Assembly (NCBI GenBank): GCA_018882895.1
Contig: VERF01000007.1
Coordinates: 1-58,046 of the forward strand
DNA length: 58,046 nt
Reading direction: 5' to 3'
DNA from: Candidatus Kapaibacterium sp.
GTDB lineage: Bacteria; Bacteroidota; Ignavibacteria; Kapaibacteriales; Kapaibacteriaceae
The notes beneath the pieces are model-generated. The model was not told the origin of the DNA and ran no database searches. It was given only the letters and a program-made list of their open reading frames with translations. The translations under genes and the position numbers were made by a program. The stretch's first letter is position 1. Each line of letters begins with the position of its first letter. Positions 19,011 to 26,126 of the stretch are shown here, piece after piece.

Positions 19011-19757
19011 GTGGTACGAATCACTTCTACCATCGTGCTTGTATGTGCACTCATCTATGGCAACTCGGCACAGTTATACTCCCAGTCGATCTTAGAGGCT
19101 GTTCAGACGGCAGACGTCAAGGCCGTCACAAAGATCCTCAAGAAGTCCAAGGCCAAGATCAATGAACAGGATGAGCGGGGCATCACGCCCCTTATCCTTG
19201 CAACCCTTGCCAACGACAGCGCAATGGTTGAGCTGCTTGCATCGTATGGTGCCGACCCCAACATTCGAGCCGGTGGCGGAATGTCGGCGCTACATGCAGC
19301 GGCCTTCCACAATCGAGACCGTTGCAGTCCAATTCTTCTGTTGGCAGGGGGCAAGCCAAACGCACTCGATGACGCAGGTCGGACGCCTCTTCACGTGGCC
19401 GCTCAACAGGGAAGCACCAACCTTATCACACAGTTGATAGAGAGTGGGGCGTTTATCAATCTTCCGGATCGGAAAGGGAATACGCCTCTAATGTTGGCGT
19501 GTGGGAGCAGACAACTCGGCTGTCTTGAGGAGCTCCTAGAGAAGAAGGCCTACGTAAATACACGGGATTATTCAGGGCGCACCCCGCTGATGTTACTCGC
19601 GGTAGTCGGTGAAGACGAGATGATGCGCGTTCTGCTTCGTTTCAAACCGGATCTGCACGCCATCGATTATGGTGGCAAGAGCGCATTGACGTATGCGAAA
19701 CAGAATCGACGAAGAACAATTATTCGCATATTAGAAGCCGCAGGAGCAAAGTTCTGA
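19011..19757 (+). CDS. Exported ankyrin-repeat protein
   Basis: 248 aa, GTG start 3 nt after the preceding stop. MVRITSTIVLVCALIYGNSA is a signal peptide, predicted to be cleaved before Gln21. About six ankyrin repeats follow from residue 28 to the end, with the canonical pattern (D)xxGxTPLxxAxxxxxxxxVxxLLxxGAxxN, for example GITPLILATLANDSAMVELL, GRTPLHVAAQQGSTNLITQL and GNTPLMLACGSRQLGCLEEL. Ankyrins bind protein partners. Export and the operon context suggest a periplasmic scaffold working with the barrel and lipoproteins upstream (inference). Confidence 0.8.
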   Translation: MVRITSTIVLVCALIYGNSAQLYSQSILEAVQTADVKAVTKILKKSKAKINEQDERGITPLILATLANDSAMVELLASYGADPNIRAGGGMSALHAAAFHNRDRCSPILLLAGGKPNALDDAGRTPLHVAAQQGSTNLITQLIESGAFINLPDRKGNTPLMLACGSRQLGCLEELLEKKAYVNTRDYSGRTPLMLLAVVGEDEMMRVLLRFKPDLHAIDYGGKSALTYAKQNRRRTIIRILEAAGAKF

Positions 19758-19833
19758 CGTCGGTTTTGCACCCGCACTATGACACGATATGTCTCTGTAA
19801 AGAACCAGTTTATTTCAAAACCTGTACCACACA

Positions 19834-20826
19834 ATGTCCTCACCTTGCAACACCAAGTTGACGAAGGTAGCCCTCTTCTATGATGGGAACTACTTCCTTC
19901 ACGTCAGCAACTACTACGCGTTCAATCATCCGCGTAATAGCCGCATAAGCCTCAAGGGCTTGCACGAATTCATTCGCCATCGCATCGCGTCGGCAGAAAA
20001 CACTGAGGTTCACCTCACACAGATTGTTGATAGCCACTTCTTCCGCGGGCGAATCTCTGCGAACGAAGCCCAGCAGCGCGGCAACCTGCTTTACTATGAC
20101 CGGGTATTTGAGGATATCCTCATGTGGGAGGGTGTTATCACACACTATCTCCCACTTCGTCACAGTGGTGGACGTCGCGAGGAAAAGGGCATCGATGTTT
20201 GGATGGCCCTCGAGGCATACGAGCTGACCCTTCTAAAGCAGTTCGATGTTGTGGTGCTGATCACTTCGGATGGGAATTATGTGCCCCTTGTCCGGAAGAT
20301 CAACACCCTGGGTGCTCGCGTCATGGTCCTTTCGTGGGACTTCGAGTTCATCGACAACGAAGGCAAGCACGTTGTGACGCGTACTTCACAGGAGCTTCTC
20401 GAAGAAGTCACCTACCCGATTCAGATGCATCAACTCATCGAGAGCCGGAGTACACAAGATGATCCGGTGGTCCAGAATCTCTTTGTGCGCCGTGACGACG
20501 CGCAGCCACGTCCTCCGCGTGATGCGCGGGAAATGCAGGAACTGAGCGAAGGCCGTGCTCCGAAAATCGACCTCGAGGAAGACGATGATGATGCCGAACG
20601 CGTAGAATCCTACGTTTTGGCGCTGAAGAACGGGTATGGATTCATCAAGTATCCACCAAACAACCTGTTCTTCCATTCCTCAGACATTCTCAATGCTGAC
20701 TTTGTCGATCTTCGCGAAGGCGACCCTGTCGACTTCGTCATCGGCTTTAATCGTGACGGCGAAGAGATCGCCAAGCGAGTGAAGTTGATCTTCGAAGAAG
20801 AGGAAGAAGAAGAAGACGAAGCATAA
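19834..20826 (+). CDS. NYN-domain (LabA/DUF88-like) protein with C-terminal cold-shock domain
   Basis: 330 aa. The N-terminal PIN-like NYN domain (about 8-190) has acidic residues in VALFYDGNYF (D17), EEKGIDVWMALEAYE and VVLITSDGNYVPLVRKI, the usual metal-binding set of this nuclease fold. A linker at about 200-245 leads to a cold-shock-type OB domain: VLALKNGYGFIKYPPNNLFF, HSSDI, GDPVDFVIGF. The protein ends in a run of acidic residues (EEEEEEED). The architecture suggests an RNA-binding endoribonuclease or RNA-processing factor in the cytosol. The aminotransferase gene follows after 18 nt. Catalysis is inferred, not shown. Confidence 0.8.
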   Translation: MSSPCNTKLTKVALFYDGNYFLHVSNYYAFNHPRNSRISLKGLHEFIRHRIASAENTEVHLTQIVDSHFFRGRISANEAQQRGNLLYYDRVFEDILMWEGVITHYLPLRHSGGRREEKGIDVWMALEAYELTLLKQFDVVVLITSDGNYVPLVRKINTLGARVMVLSWDFEFIDNEGKHVVTRTSQELLEEVTYPIQMHQLIESRSTQDDPVVQNLFVRRDDAQPRPPRDAREMQELSEGRAPKIDLEEDDDDAERVESYVLALKNGYGFIKYPPNNLFFHSSDILNADFVDLREGDPVDFVIGFNRDGEEIAKRVKLIFEEEEEEEDEA

Positions 20827-20844
20827 ACGATCGAGGGCGGACAC

Positions 20845-21990
20845 ATGTTCGACTCAAAACTTCCGAACGTAGGTACAACGATCTTCTCTGTAATGACAGC
20901 CCTTGCCCAAATGGCAGGGGCTGTTAACGTTTCACAGGGATTCCCGGATTATTCCATCGATCCGGTGTTGTCGACTCTCCTGGCAGAGGCTTCTCGAGTA
21001 GGGATGAATCAGTACGCACCAATGCCGGGTGTCGAACTTCTTCGGCAGCGTGTCGCGGAGAAGTATCTACGGTGTCATGATCTGAAGGTCGACCCCGATG
21101 CGGAGATCACGATCACTCCGGGCGGTACGTCTGCGATCTTCTGTTCGTTGGCTGCCTTGGTGCGTCCAGGCGATGAGGTGATAGTACTCGAACCGAACTA
21201 CGATTCATACGGACCATCGATCGAAGTTCTGGGAGGTATCGTTCGAGGTGTTCCGTTGTTGACGCCACAGTACACCCCCGATTGGGACGCCGTGCGCGAT
21301 GCGATAACAGATAGAACGCGCTGTATCGTTATCAACACACCGCATAATCCGTGTGGCAGCATACTTACGCGAGAGGATATTGAGGAACTCGCAGCGCTGT
21401 GCCAGAGGCACAACATATACGTCATCAGCGATGAGGTATATGAATTGATCACATTTCAAGGGGCGAAGCATGAAAGCCCCTTCATGCACGAAGCTCTGCG
21501 CGAGCGGACGTTTGTGATCACGTCATTCGGAAAGACGTTTCACGTGACGGGCTGGAAGATTGGAGCGTGCGTGGCGCCACCTGTGTTGACCAAGGAGTTC
21601 CGCAAAGTCCACCAGTTTGTATCGTTCTGTGTTAACGCTCCGGCTCAACACGCACTGGCCGAGTACATGGCAACACCAGATCATTATCTGAGCCTTTCGG
21701 CCTTCTTTCAGAAGAAGCGCGATACTTTTCGCGAACTCATGAGGGGGTCGCGTTGGTCAATACGGGATTGCAGCGGGTCTTACTTTCAACTCCTGGGCTA
21801 TGATGGCATCACCGATGAATCAGACGTTGATTTCGCGCACCGTCTGGTAGTCGAGCACGGTGTTGCATGTATCCCTCTATCACCGTTCTACACAAATCCA
21901 CGCTCTGTTGGGGATAAGGTTCTACGCGTATGTTTTGCAAAGTCAGACGAAACTCTACTTCTGGCAGCAGAGCGCCTGCGTGGCGTCTAG
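20845..21990 (+). CDS. Class I/II PLP aminotransferase, methionine/kynurenine (YbdL-like)
   Basis: 381 aa. Fold type I aminotransferase. Marks: VSQGFPDYSIDP at the N terminus, NQYAPMPGVELLRQRVAEKY, TPGGTSAIFCSL, NTPHNPCGSILT, ISDEVYELITFQG, and the PLP-lysine motif SFGKTFHVTGWKIG; C-terminal KVLRVCFAKSDETLL holds the carboxylate-binding Arg. The set is typical of YbdL/kynurenine aminotransferase-type enzymes that use methionine, aromatic amino acids or kynurenine with 2-oxo acids. Its stop overlaps the stop of the convergent M16 peptidase by 4 nt. Confidence 0.87.
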   Translation: MFDSKLPNVGTTIFSVMTALAQMAGAVNVSQGFPDYSIDPVLSTLLAEASRVGMNQYAPMPGVELLRQRVAEKYLRCHDLKVDPDAEITITPGGTSAIFCSLAALVRPGDEVIVLEPNYDSYGPSIEVLGGIVRGVPLLTPQYTPDWDAVRDAITDRTRCIVINTPHNPCGSILTREDIEELAALCQRHNIYVISDEVYELITFQGAKHESPFMHEALRERTFVITSFGKTFHVTGWKIGACVAPPVLTKEFRKVHQFVSFCVNAPAQHALAEYMATPDHYLSLSAFFQKKRDTFRELMRGSRWSIRDCSGSYFQLLGYDGITDESDVDFAHRLVVEHGVACIPLSPFYTNPRSVGDKVLRVCFAKSDETLLLAAERLRGV

Positions 21991-23237
21991 CCTTTGGGTA
22001 CTACGTCGAGACGGATCAGAGAATCCACATCACAACACGTCTTTCTCAACTCCATGATCTGGTCGATTCCTACAGCACGATAATCATCGAGGATGGTATT
22101 CATCCGTGTTGGATCATTGTAGAACAGCGTCGTCCAGGCTACGACGTCTGATACTCCGTTGACCTTCTGAAGTTCGCTGGCGTGATAGGAACGGATCTTG
22201 TTGATTCCAGCGTCAACATGCTTCTTCGTCATGTCAGCATCACACAACGCACCAGTAATCGCTTCTGCCAACTGGTCTCCCGTAATGCTCGGATCTGCTG
22301 CATATGCATACATCGTCAACAGCGATGAATGTGCCCGTCTGTCCAGGTATGCGCCTGCCATTGTGGCTATGCGCTTGTCTTCAACAAGAGATTGATGCAG
22401 TAGTGAACTCTTTCCCGAGCCAATGATGGTAGCAGCGATCTCTATGTCCAGCAGCTCACTGTTGAGAAACCCGGGAACGTGTGCAGCCATGAACACAGCG
22501 GTCATTGGAACCTTGTCCTGCACGACGCTGTGAACACCCTTGTTGCGGAAAGATGAATCGAATGAGTTCCTCACGATCGCTTCTTTGCTGTCTGGTATAT
22601 CACCAAAGAAACGTTGCGCCAGTTCGACCGCTTTATCTGCGGTAACGTCTCCGGACACACAGAGAACGGCATTGGATGGACGATAGAAATTCTGAAAGAA
22701 AGACTTCGCATCATCAATGCTCACGCCCGAAACATCCTGCTCGTATCCATAGACATCCCATGAATACGAAGAGGCGGGTGTGAAGGCTACCTCCTGTTGC
22801 GCTCGCCGCCAAACACCGTACGGCTGATTGGTCACGTTCTGGTTGATCTCTTCCACAACGACGCTTCTCTGCGTTTGAAGTGCGTGTTGAGTGATGCGAA
22901 AGGACTTCATTCGTTCGGATTCCAACCAGAATCCAAGTTCTACATTGTTCGACGGCAGGTCGATATGGTAAGTGGTATAATCGAACGTCGTGTATGCATT
23001 GTTGGATCCACCGGCTTTGGTGCAATAGACATCATACTGCTTGTCGTTGTCCGGTGCGGCATTGTCAAACATCAGATGCTCGAACAGATGAGCCAATCCC
23101 GTCTTGCCGCGTCGCTCATCATGTGATCCCACGCGGTACATAACGGTGACATTGACCACCGGTGCGGCGTGGTCCGGACAAACAATAAGGCGAAGTCCAT
23201 TGCCTAGTGTTGTATCGTATGGTTGAATGCTTGCCAT
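21987..23237 (-). CDS. M16 family zinc metallopeptidase (pitrilysin/PqqL type)
   Basis: 416 aa from the ATG at 23237 (MASIQPYDTTLGNGLRLIVC); a start at 23279 would run over the divergent promoter region. The inverted zinc motif HLFEH is at 50-54 (H50, E53, H54), with the downstream Glu expected in the WLESERM region. The C-terminal half contains the inactive M16 partner domain. No signal peptide is visible, so a cytosolic location is likely. This length is typical of single-unit M16B peptidases that work as dimers or with an inactive partner. A TAGGTTTG promoter element lies 39 nt upstream, facing the promoter of the M42-like gene. Confidence 0.88.
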   Translation of the reverse strand: MASIQPYDTTLGNGLRLIVCPDHAAPVVNVTVMYRVGSHDERRGKTGLAHLFEHLMFDNAAPDNDKQYDVYCTKAGGSNNAYTTFDYTTYHIDLPSNNVELGFWLESERMKSFRITQHALQTQRSVVVEEINQNVTNQPYGVWRRAQQEVAFTPASSYSWDVYGYEQDVSGVSIDDAKSFFQNFYRPSNAVLCVSGDVTADKAVELAQRFFGDIPDSKEAIVRNSFDSSFRNKGVHSVVQDKVPMTAVFMAAHVPGFLNSELLDIEIAATIIGSGKSSLLHQSLVEDKRIATMAGAYLDRRAHSSLLTMYAYAADPSITGDQLAEAITGALCDADMTKKHVDAGINKIRSYHASELQKVNGVSDVVAWTTLFYNDPTRMNTILDDYRAVGIDQIMELRKTCCDVDSLIRLDVVPKG

Positions 23238-23247
23238 ATATGGGTAG

Positions 23248-23255
23248 TATGTTTG
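23248..23255 (+). promoter_or_regulatory. -7 element TATGTTTG before the M42-type peptidase
   Basis: Exact TAnnTTTG match, ending 33 nt before the ATG at 23289. It faces the element at 23277-23284 in the 51-nt gap between two divergent peptidase genes. Confidence 0.5.
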
Positions 23256-23276
23256 TTCTGACACATTACAAGACCA

Positions 23277-23284
23277 CAAACCTA
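23277..23284 (-). promoter_or_regulatory. -7 element TAGGTTTG before the M16 peptidase
   Basis: The minus strand reads TAGGTTTG, an exact TAnnTTTG match, ending 39 nt before the ATG at 23237. The two divergent transcripts would overlap by about 30 nt at their 5' ends. Confidence 0.5.
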
Positions 23285-23288
23285 CGCC

Positions 23289-24299
23289 ATGGAATCAATT
23301 CTGCTTCTCGAGAAGCTCATCTCGATCGATTCGCCAACCGGCTATACCCACCACGCTGCTGCGATGATTGAGGAGTTTCTTCGCTCTCTCGGTTTTTCCC
23401 CGGTGAGAACCGTAAAAGGGGCTGTTCGCTGTGCACTTGGACCACACCCATTGATCGCCTTCGCTGGGCACACAGACACACTTGGCGCCATCGTCTCGGG
23501 TGTGAACCCTAATGGTACGCTCCGTTTCTCCCTTCTGGGTGGACCGCTTCTGCCAAGCTTTGAAGGGGGCTATGTGCGTATCCACACACTGGATAACCGT
23601 GTGTATACGGGAACATTGCTGCTGAATGATCCATCAACACATGCCAACAACACGGCCGCAACCAAAGAGCGATCACTCACCACGATGCATGTACGAGTAG
23701 ACGAGCCTGTCTCGTCAGCCGAACAGATCCGGGAACTTGGAATCCGAACTGGTGACATTATTGCGTTTGATCCGAAGTATCAACTTCTTCCAAATGGATA
23801 CATAAAGAGCCACTTCTTGGACAACAAGGCGGGATGTGCCGTCCTGTTTGAGATAGCTCTCCATGCGAGTAAGGCAGATAAGCCCCTCCCTGTGGAGTTG
23901 TTCTTTTCAACCTACGAGGAGGTTGGACATGGGGGAGCCCCTTCCCTTTCTTCCAGTATTCAGGACATGATCGTGATCGATATGGGGGTCGTGGGGGATG
24001 CATGCCAGGGAAATGAACGTTCATGTTCGATATGCGCGAAAGATTCCGGAGGTCCGTATGACTATCACCTGAGGAGCGAACTGGTGCGGTTGGCTGAGCA
24101 GAACAACATCCCACACGCAATCGATGTGTATCCGTTCTACAGCTCGGATGGTACTGCAGCCCTTCGCGCTGGTGCAGATGTCCGGGTTGGGCTCATTGGT
24201 CCGGGTGTTGCCGCATCACACGGGATGGAGAGAACTCACGTAGAGGGTATCAAGGCAACAGTAGACCTTTGCCTGGCGTTTATCGGAGCGAATAGGTGA
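23289..24299 (+). CDS. M42/M20-clan zinc aminopeptidase
   Basis: 336 aa. Metal-binding and catalytic motifs of the MH clan in order: AGHTDTLG (H61, D63), SHFLDNKAGC (bridging Asp), STYEEVGHGG (catalytic Glu pair), VIDMGVVGD and SHGMERTHVEG (terminal His). The layout matches M42 (FrvX/PepA-like) aminopeptidases, with an inserted domain between the first two motifs. It probably trims peptides in the cytosol. Divergent from the M16 peptidase. Confidence 0.85.
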   Translation: MESILLLEKLISIDSPTGYTHHAAAMIEEFLRSLGFSPVRTVKGAVRCALGPHPLIAFAGHTDTLGAIVSGVNPNGTLRFSLLGGPLLPSFEGGYVRIHTLDNRVYTGTLLLNDPSTHANNTAATKERSLTTMHVRVDEPVSSAEQIRELGIRTGDIIAFDPKYQLLPNGYIKSHFLDNKAGCAVLFEIALHASKADKPLPVELFFSTYEEVGHGGAPSLSSSIQDMIVIDMGVVGDACQGNERSCSICAKDSGGPYDYHLRSELVRLAEQNNIPHAIDVYPFYSSDGTAALRAGADVRVGLIGPGVAASHGMERTHVEGIKATVDLCLAFIGANR

Positions 24300-24761
24300 A
24301 GTCGAGGCAATCCACAGAATCATACACGGGTTATACACTCTTCACAGGGTGTGGATTGTCGATTTGTTTGGACTTACAAAGAAGAGAAAATTCCAAATTG
24401 ATGTGTTCCGCGAACTATCAACGTATGAGGATTATTCAGGTGGATAAATCGCGGACATGTTTGTTTTCGTCCACCGCGATGTGAATTGCAAGGAGATTGT
24501 TTCAGAGGATTGTCCTTGCGAGATAACTATCCGGGTTTGCTTTTCCCCTAGAGTGTGGAGTGTTTTGAATGGGGGTAGTATCTCTGGGAGGGTTGTAGAA
24601 TCGGGGCGTTGGGGTGATGCAAGAACATAGTTTCCACGTTGTCCACACGCTATCATCATCATCTATCTTTATTCTCTTCCTCCAAGAAAAGAACAGTATA
24701 GTATGATTATGATTGGAGGGGGCGAGTTGGAAACGTGATCATTCTGACCGACCTTTGAACA
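24300..24761. other. Noncoding gap with DnaA-box-like 9-mers: candidate origin region
   Basis: 462 bp without a credible gene. It holds DnaA-box-like 9-mers compared with TTATCCACA: CAATCCACA (24308-24316) and its inverted copy TGTGGATTG (24350-24358), each with 2 mismatches; TTATACACT (24331-24339); GGTGGATAA (24439-24447, reverse, 1 mismatch); and TTGTCCACA (24639-24647, 1 mismatch). Other inverted repeats are TCGCGG/CCGCGA (24448-24478 region) and GCAAGGA/TCCTTGC (24488-24519). An AT-rich stretch lies at 24661-24712. The position a few kb from mnmG, mnmE and two parS sites supports an origin, but no dnaA is present, so this is a hypothesis. It also holds whatever signals end the peptidase and serS genes. 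Confidence 0.4.
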
Positions 24762-26024
24762 TCAGATATGATCGAAGCCGCAGTAGGAGCGCAGGCATTC
24801 AGGAACATTGATACGACCATCCTCAGTCTGATACTGTTCCAACAGAGCTACCATGATCCGGGACGTTGCCAGCCCACTCCCGTTGAGCGTGTGAACGAAA
24901 TCAAGCTTACCGGTTTCTTCCACCCTATACCGGATGTTCGAACGACGCGCCTGAAACGACTCGAAGTTCGTGCATGAGCTCACCTCCAACCACTTCTGTT
25001 CAACCGGAGACCAGACTTCCAGGTCGTAGGTCTTGGAGCCTCCAAACGTCATATCCCCGGTACAAAGCAGAAGCACACGATAGGTTAGTCCCAGCCGCTG
25101 AAGGATTGTTTCAACGTTGCCGACAAGGGATTCGAGCTCATCATACGATGACTCCGGCCGTACGAACTTTACAAGCTCCACCTTATTGAACTGGTGCACT
25201 CGCAAGAATCCTCGGGTGTCCTTTCCATGACTCCCTGCTTCGCGACGGAAGCAAGCAGAATAGCCCGCATAACGGATCGGAAGAGCATCGGTTGCGAGAA
25301 TCTCGTCACGATGAAAATTCGTGATCGGCACTTCTGCGGTAGGTATCAGATATAGATCATCACGTTCGGCATGGTACATGTCCTCTTGACTCTTTGGAAG
25401 CTGTCCTGTACCCCGGCATGAATCGGAATTGACAACGAAGGGAGGTATGATCTCGGTATACCCTGACTCATTCGTGTTCGTATCGAGGAAAAAGTTGATC
25501 AGCGCGCGCTCCAGGCGAGCCCCTTTCCCTACATAGAATCCAAATCCAGACCCTGTGACCTTTGCTCCGCGCTCAAAATCCAAGATTCCGAGTTTCTGAC
25601 CGATTGCGATATGATCAACACGATGACTCTTCTCGAGACATGTCCCCAACCTTCTTACCTCCACATTCTCACTCGCATCGGCTCCGATAGGTACACTCGG
25701 ATGGGCAAGGTTCGGTATGAGGAGCATAATGGATTCTATCTCAGACTCAACATCCCGTAGGGATTCGTCTAGACCCTTGATCTGGTCCCCCACATCTCGC
25801 ATCGCTGCGATCTTTTCCGTAGCATCTGCCCCTTGTTTCTTCAAGGCCGAGATCTCATTCGAAACGGTGTTTCGTGTGCTTTTGAGCTCTTCGACCGTCT
25901 GAATGATCGTACGCCGATGCTTATCTAGTTCCAAGAGACGGGGAATGTCGCTCCCGTCGTTCTTGTTGACACAGTTCTGACGCACGGCGTCAGGATTTTC
26001 GCGGATGTATTTGATGTCAAGCAT
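24762..26024 (-). CDS. serS: Seryl-tRNA synthetase
   Basis: 420 aa, normal length. The N-terminal coiled-coil tRNA-binding arm covers about 25-110 ([17 protein letters not shown] then heptad-rich [17 protein letters not shown]). Class II core motifs: motif 2 around [20 protein letters not shown] with VHQFNKVE, and motif 3 in [17 protein letters not shown]. It charges tRNA(Ser) with serine. TAAATTTG lies only 4 nt before the start codon, which suggests a leaderless transcript. Confidence 0.97.
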   Translation of the reverse strand: MLDIKYIRENPDAVRQNCVNKNDGSDIPRLLELDKHRRTIIQTVEELKSTRNTVSNEISALKKQGADATEKIAAMRDVGDQIKGLDESLRDVESEIESIMLLIPNLAHPSVPIGADASENVEVRRLGTCLEKSHRVDHIAIGQKLGILDFERGAKVTGSGFGFYVGKGARLERALINFFLDTNTNESGYTEIIPPFVVNSDSCRGTGQLPKSQEDMYHAERDDLYLIPTAEVPITNFHRDEILATDALPIRYAGYSACFRREAGSHGKDTRGFLRVHQFNKVELVKFVRPESSYDELESLVGNVETILQRLGLTYRVLLLCTGDMTFGGSKTYDLEVWSPVEQKWLEVSSCTNFESFQARRSNIRYRVEETGKLDFVHTLNGSGLATSRIMVALLEQYQTEDGRINVPECLRSYCGFDHI

Positions 26025-26028
26025 GTCG

Positions 26029-26036
26029 CAAATTTA
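26029..26036 (-). promoter_or_regulatory. -7 element TAAATTTG abutting the serS start
   Basis: The minus strand reads TAAATTTG-CGAC-ATG. With a start site 4-7 nt beyond the element, transcription would begin at or beside the ATG. An exact match to TAnnTTTG; no obvious -33 element. Confidence 0.5.
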
Positions 26037-26126
26037 CATTCTTGTCCCCCCACCACTTCTTTCTGTTACATAGATGACAGAATAGGGTTATTCTTCTTGT
26101 CCTCACCACATCACCCTTAACAAATC

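Noticed and set aside
21538-21549. parS core TTTCACGTGA inside the aminotransferase gene (also at 46656-46665)
   Set aside because: Only the 10-bp core is present; the flanking bases do not match, and such cores occur by chance.
24296-24484. Short open frames in the 24.3-24.8 kb gap
   Set aside because: Up to about 76 codons, no start signals, no domain; the gap shows repeats and AT-rich sequence instead.
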